Source: Fimbriimonadia bacterium (lineage in GTDB: Bacteria; Armatimonadota; Fimbriimonadia; Fimbriimonadales; Fimbriimonadaceae). From it: 7,593 nt of DNA. The DNA lies in NCBI GenBank assembly GCA_029824495.1, contig JALGXY010000033.1:1-7593 (forward strand), read 5' to 3'. How positions within the stretch are numbered: the stretch's first letter is position 1; the number at the start of each line of letters is the position of its first letter. The notes beneath the pieces are model-generated. The model was not told the origin of the DNA and ran no database searches. It saw only the letters and a program-made list of their open reading frames with translations. Shown here piece after piece: positions 4,916 to 7,593 of the stretch. The translations under genes were made by a program, and so were the position numbers.

Positions 4916-6500
4916 ATGAAGCGCCTCGTCTCTTCTTTGATGCTGCTGGCAGCTCTGTGGGTCCCGGCAGCAGCCCAAACAACACAAGCAAAGCTCGTTT
5001 CAGAGCTTGAGAAGGTCTTTGAGCCCTGGAATCGTTCAGATGCACCCGGAGGAGTTGTCGGCATCTACAAAGATGGCAAGCCCCTGTTTGTAAGGGGATA
5101 CGGGCTCGCCAATATGGAGCACAACGTTGCGATGCGGCCGGATACGGTCATTGACATTGGCAGTGTTTCCAAGCAGTTCACGACAGCCTGTATCTACCTG
5201 CTCGAAGAGGACGGCAAACTCTCGGTCAACGATGATGTCAGGAAGCACATTCCTTCTGTCGATCAAGGGCTGGAACGTGATGAATTCTGTGCCCAGAGAA
5301 GATGTTTTCGACCTGCTTTCCAAGCAGCGAGAACTCAACTTTAAGCCGGGCACGAGCTTCAACTACTGCAACACCGGCTATTTTCTTCTCAGTCAGATCG
5401 TTGAGCGGGTTTCCGGCAAGACCCTGAACGAATATGCGACCGAGAAGATTTTCACGCCTCTGGGCATGTCGTCAACTCAGTTTGATGACAACAACACGAC
5501 GTTGATTCGCGGCAGAGCGAATTCCTACCGTAAGGCGGGAGATGAGTGGTTCGCCCTCATGTCCTCGCTCGAACTGGTGGGTGACGGCGCGCTGCATACC
5601 ACGACAGCAGATATGTCCAAGTGGCACCTGGCCCTCGCAGGCAACACTCTCAGCAAGACCCTCACGACAAAGCTGCAGACAAAATCGACGGTTGCCGGCA
5701 AGGAGTTCCCTTATGCTGGCGGGCTCTTTATCGACAAGCTTTCTGGTCTTGACCGCGTTCAGCATGGTGGTGACTGGCTCGGCTTCAACGCGATGGCCTC
5801 CTGGTTCCCAGATCACAAGGTTTCAGTCTTCACCTTCGGCAATGACGGCACACAGAACGGCAAATCGTTCAACGCTGAGGCTGCAAAACTGGTCCTTGCC
5901 GAGTTCATCACGAAAGAGGAGCCGAAAGCTGAAGAAGAGACTGTTGACGAAGGCTTTGAGATGACCGATGCGCAGTTCAAGAAGCTGGAAGGTCGCTACA
6001 AGCTAAAGCTCGGCGGCTTGGTCATCAAAGTCTTCAAAGATAAGGGCAAGTTTATGGCACAGGCAACAGGCCAGCCTTCGTTCGAACTCGCTGCTGTCTC
6101 CGAGACCTCGGTCAAGCACAGCGAAGCCGACATCACCATGGACTTTAAGTCAGAGAAGGAGGGCAGCTTCACAGAGGGCACGCTGACTCAGAATGGGATG
6201 AAGATTCCGTTTGAGAGGCTTCCCGCCTTTGAGCCGACAAAAGAGCAGATCGACGCTCTATTGGGCCACTACTATTCGGCTGAACTTGAATTGACTACCG
6301 AGTTCTATCTTGAAGACGGAAAGCTGATGGCAGACCGCAATGGCAAGAATGGTTCGGAGGTCGCGTGGATCGACGAAAACCAGCTCAGCTCCAGCGGAAT
6401 GACGCTTGATGTCAAGCGAGACGAAAAAGGCAGAATCACGCATATCCTCGTCCAGGCAGGCCGCGCCCTGAATCTACGATTCGACAGACTGGATATCTAG
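4916..6500 (+). pseudogene. Beta-lactamase-fold serine hydrolase, broken by an internal deletion with frame change
   Basis: Two reading frames together give one secreted penicillin-binding-protein/class C beta-lactamase-like hydrolase. The first frame (from ATG 4916) carries a signal peptide (cleavage near residue 20, PAAA-Q) and the nucleophile motif SVSK (Ser83-Lys86), then LLEEDGKLSVNDDVRKHIP. The frame then becomes non-homologous and stops at 5344. From about 5252 the next frame reads LLSIKGWN...EDVFDLLSKQRELNFKPG, then the second catalytic motif YCN (5364-5372), HGGDWLGF (H at 5763, in place of KTG), and two C-terminal beta domains (about 5967-6220, DUF3471-like, and 6237-6497). Relatives have about 25 residues, including the ITIRHLLxHTSG region, between the two parts. 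That is missing here, consistent with a single deletion of a length equal to 2 mod 3. It may be a pseudogene or an assembly error. A terminator follows the stop. Confidence 0.82.
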
Positions 6501-6513
6501 GCAGGCAGGCTAA

Positions 6514-6523
6514 CTGTCATACT
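6514..6523 (+). promoter_or_regulatory. Possible extended -10 promoter ahead of the flavoprotein gene
   Basis: CTGTCATACT is identical to the ftsY promoter element. The start expected near 6530 would fall inside the left arm of the terminator hairpin, so transcripts from here would carry only a shortened stem. No -35 is evident. Confidence 0.3.
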
Positions 6524-6524
6524 G

Positions 6525-6560
6525 AATGGGCGGATCCACTTGGTTCCGCCCATTTTCTTT
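6525..6560 (+). terminator. Rho-independent terminator after the serine hydrolase gene
   Basis: A 10-bp stem, AATGGGCGGA (6525-6534) with TCCGCCCATT (6545-6554), encloses a 10-nt loop and runs into a TTTTCTTT tract (6553-6560). It ends only 7 nt before the start codon of the next gene. Confidence 0.92.
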
Positions 6561-6567
6561 ACGGACC

Positions 6568-7593
6568 ATGTCTACGAAAATCGATGTCCTGATACTCGGT
6601 GAAACGCCTGCGGGCGCGCTCGCCGCTGCTGCACTTAAAGAGATTCGCCCAAACGCCAAGGTGATGCTGGTCAAGACCGGCACAGAATCTTTTGGCCCTG
6701 GCGAGCACCTCTCCCCCCAGGCCTGCACAGCCTTGACAGAAACTCAGGCGTGGGATCAGGTGGAGCTCGAGGCAGGACCGATCTCAGTAGGCACAACCTG
6801 GAGATGGGGCAAAACTCCGGATTTGTGGGACGCGGATCTGCTGCCGGTTGCGGACCTAAAAGAGCTGAAGCGACCTGGTGGGTTCTTTGAAGAGCGGCGT
6901 CAGACCGGATTCATGATTTCACCGCAGACGCTCGCCTCGATCTTGAGCCGACTGGCCAAGCAGAAAGGGTGCGAAGTCGTCGACGGATTTGAGAAGGTTG
7001 TCGTTTTGGACGACAAGGTCCATTCTGCAGTTGTCGGCGACGGTGTTGAAATCGAACCGAAAATTGTCATCGATGCTGTCGGGCGCAGCAGCGGTTTCCG
7101 CGATGGGTCCACGAATCCAAGCGTTTTCGACTTCAGCGCTGCCTGGGCGTTCTGCCCAGATGCCGAGCTTCCGGTCGATATCTGCGACCACGGAACGCGA
7201 ACCCAGATTCTCTCGGTGCCGTGGGGCTGCACATGGTATTCACCCGTCAAGGGCGGAGCCGTCGTCGGCGCTGCCTGGCCGAAAGCGCTGTTCGAGGGTG
7301 CTGATCCTGCGGAGAGGCTGACCGCTGCAATCAAAGCTGAACCCACGACAGCAGACAGGCTGAGCGGAGCAGGCGAGATCGGCGAAGTTCATTCGGCAGA
7401 CTCGACAACGATGATCGCGGACAAGATGACCGGCGTCAACTGGATGCTTGCCGGCGAAAGCTGTGGACTCATCAGCCCGATAATCAACACGAGCCTGACA
7501 GCCGCAATCTTGAGCGGTCGCGAGGCTGCGTATGCCGCAGCAGAGGCGATCGAAGACCCGGAGGGCGGCAGCGGCTATCTACAGGCCTATGCC
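6568..7593 (+). CDS. FAD-dependent oxidoreductase, halogenase/monooxygenase-like (C-terminus beyond right edge)
   Basis: The first 342 codons are present. The N-terminus, IDVLILGETPAGALAAAALK, is the place of a dinucleotide-binding motif. It reads G-E-T-P-A-G (11-16), where flavin monooxygenases and halogenases have G-x-G-P-A-G, so the middle glycine is replaced by Thr. TGFMISPQTLASIL (113-126) fits the family's substrate-domain entry. IDAVGRSSG (168-176) matches the DAxGR(S/x) motif. VPWGCTWYSP (217-226) sits where flavin halogenases carry GWxWxIP, with Cys and Ser replacing Trp and Ile. WMLAGESCGLISPI (292-305) corresponds to the second FAD motif, GDAAGxxxP, with Glu for Asp. I infer a divergent member of the group-A flavin monooxygenase/halogenase superfamily; substrate and activity are unknown and halogenation is not supported. 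No SD is seen; the ATG lies directly after a terminator. Confidence 0.75.
   Translation, partial: MSTKIDVLILGETPAGALAAAALKEIRPNAKVMLVKTGTESFGPGEHLSPQACTALTETQAWDQVELEAGPISVGTTWRWGKTPDLWDADLLPVADLKELKRPGGFFEERRQTGFMISPQTLASILSRLAKQKGCEVVDGFEKVVVLDDKVHSAVVGDGVEIEPKIVIDAVGRSSGFRDGSTNPSVFDFSAAWAFCPDAELPVDICDHGTRTQILSVPWGCTWYSPVKGGAVVGAAWPKALFEGADPAERLTAAIKAEPTTADRLSGAGEIGEVHSADSTTMIADKMTGVNWMLAGESCGLISPIINTSLTAAILSGREAAYAAAEAIEDPEGGSGYLQAYA

Noticed and set aside
6900..7346. Minus-strand open frame (148 codons) within the flavoprotein gene
   Set aside because: It is antisense to a frame with clear oxidoreductase motifs and shows no RBS or recognisable domain.
1..7593. tRNA or rRNA genes, CRISPR arrays, insertion sequences or prophage genes
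   Set aside because: No cloverleaf, regularly spaced repeats, transposase motifs or flanking inverted repeats were seen.

Overview
The window is about 7.6 kb of densely packed bacterial chromosome of moderately high GC. Its largest gap between genes is about 185 bp. A phylum-level guess is Armatimonadota (Fimbriimonadia-like). The main clue is the pilin-like gene at 2614-3246, whose N-terminus ([24 protein letters not shown] type, followed by a [24 protein letters not shown] segment and a late DGH motif) is a style I associate with that phylum and, less specifically, with Planctomycetes and Verrucomicrobia. This is recognition from memory, not a search. Several genes have no Shine-Dalgarno and a -10-like box almost touching the start codon, suggesting many leaderless transcripts.

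Left part (1-1633): a saccharopine/lysine-dehydrogenase-type oxidoreductase runs off the left edge on the minus strand. It is divergent from a stand-alone rplA (ribosomal protein L1). rplA has an extended -10 promoter, a short leader folding into what looks like an L1-binding rRNA mimic abutting the ribosome binding site, and a strong terminator shared with the convergent unit.

Metal module (1671-2198, minus strand): an ArsR/SmtB-type repressor with a CVC metal-site motif overlaps by 4 bp (ATGA) a 26-residue protein with 10 cysteines that is too short for most gene callers. Upstream lie two copies of the same inverted repeat, 30 bp apart, covering the predicted promoter. I read this as a self-contained metal-sensing and metal-binding operon. 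It is the most interesting item in the window.

Middle (2254-4874): a divergent small DUF1232/YkvA-like membrane-associated protein; a type IV pilin-like/pseudopilin protein; ftsY (SRP receptor GTPase, minus strand, ending 8 bp from the pilin gene); and a divergent AIM24/TIGR00266-type beta-rich protein.

Right part (4916-7593): a secreted beta-lactamase-fold serine hydrolase is interrupted by an apparent deletion plus frame change that removes the usual HTSG region. A clear rho-independent terminator follows. The last gene is a divergent FAD-dependent oxidoreductase of the halogenase/monooxygenase type that starts immediately after the terminator and runs off the right edge. Apart from the arsR-linked pair, neighbouring genes do not obviously share a pathway.
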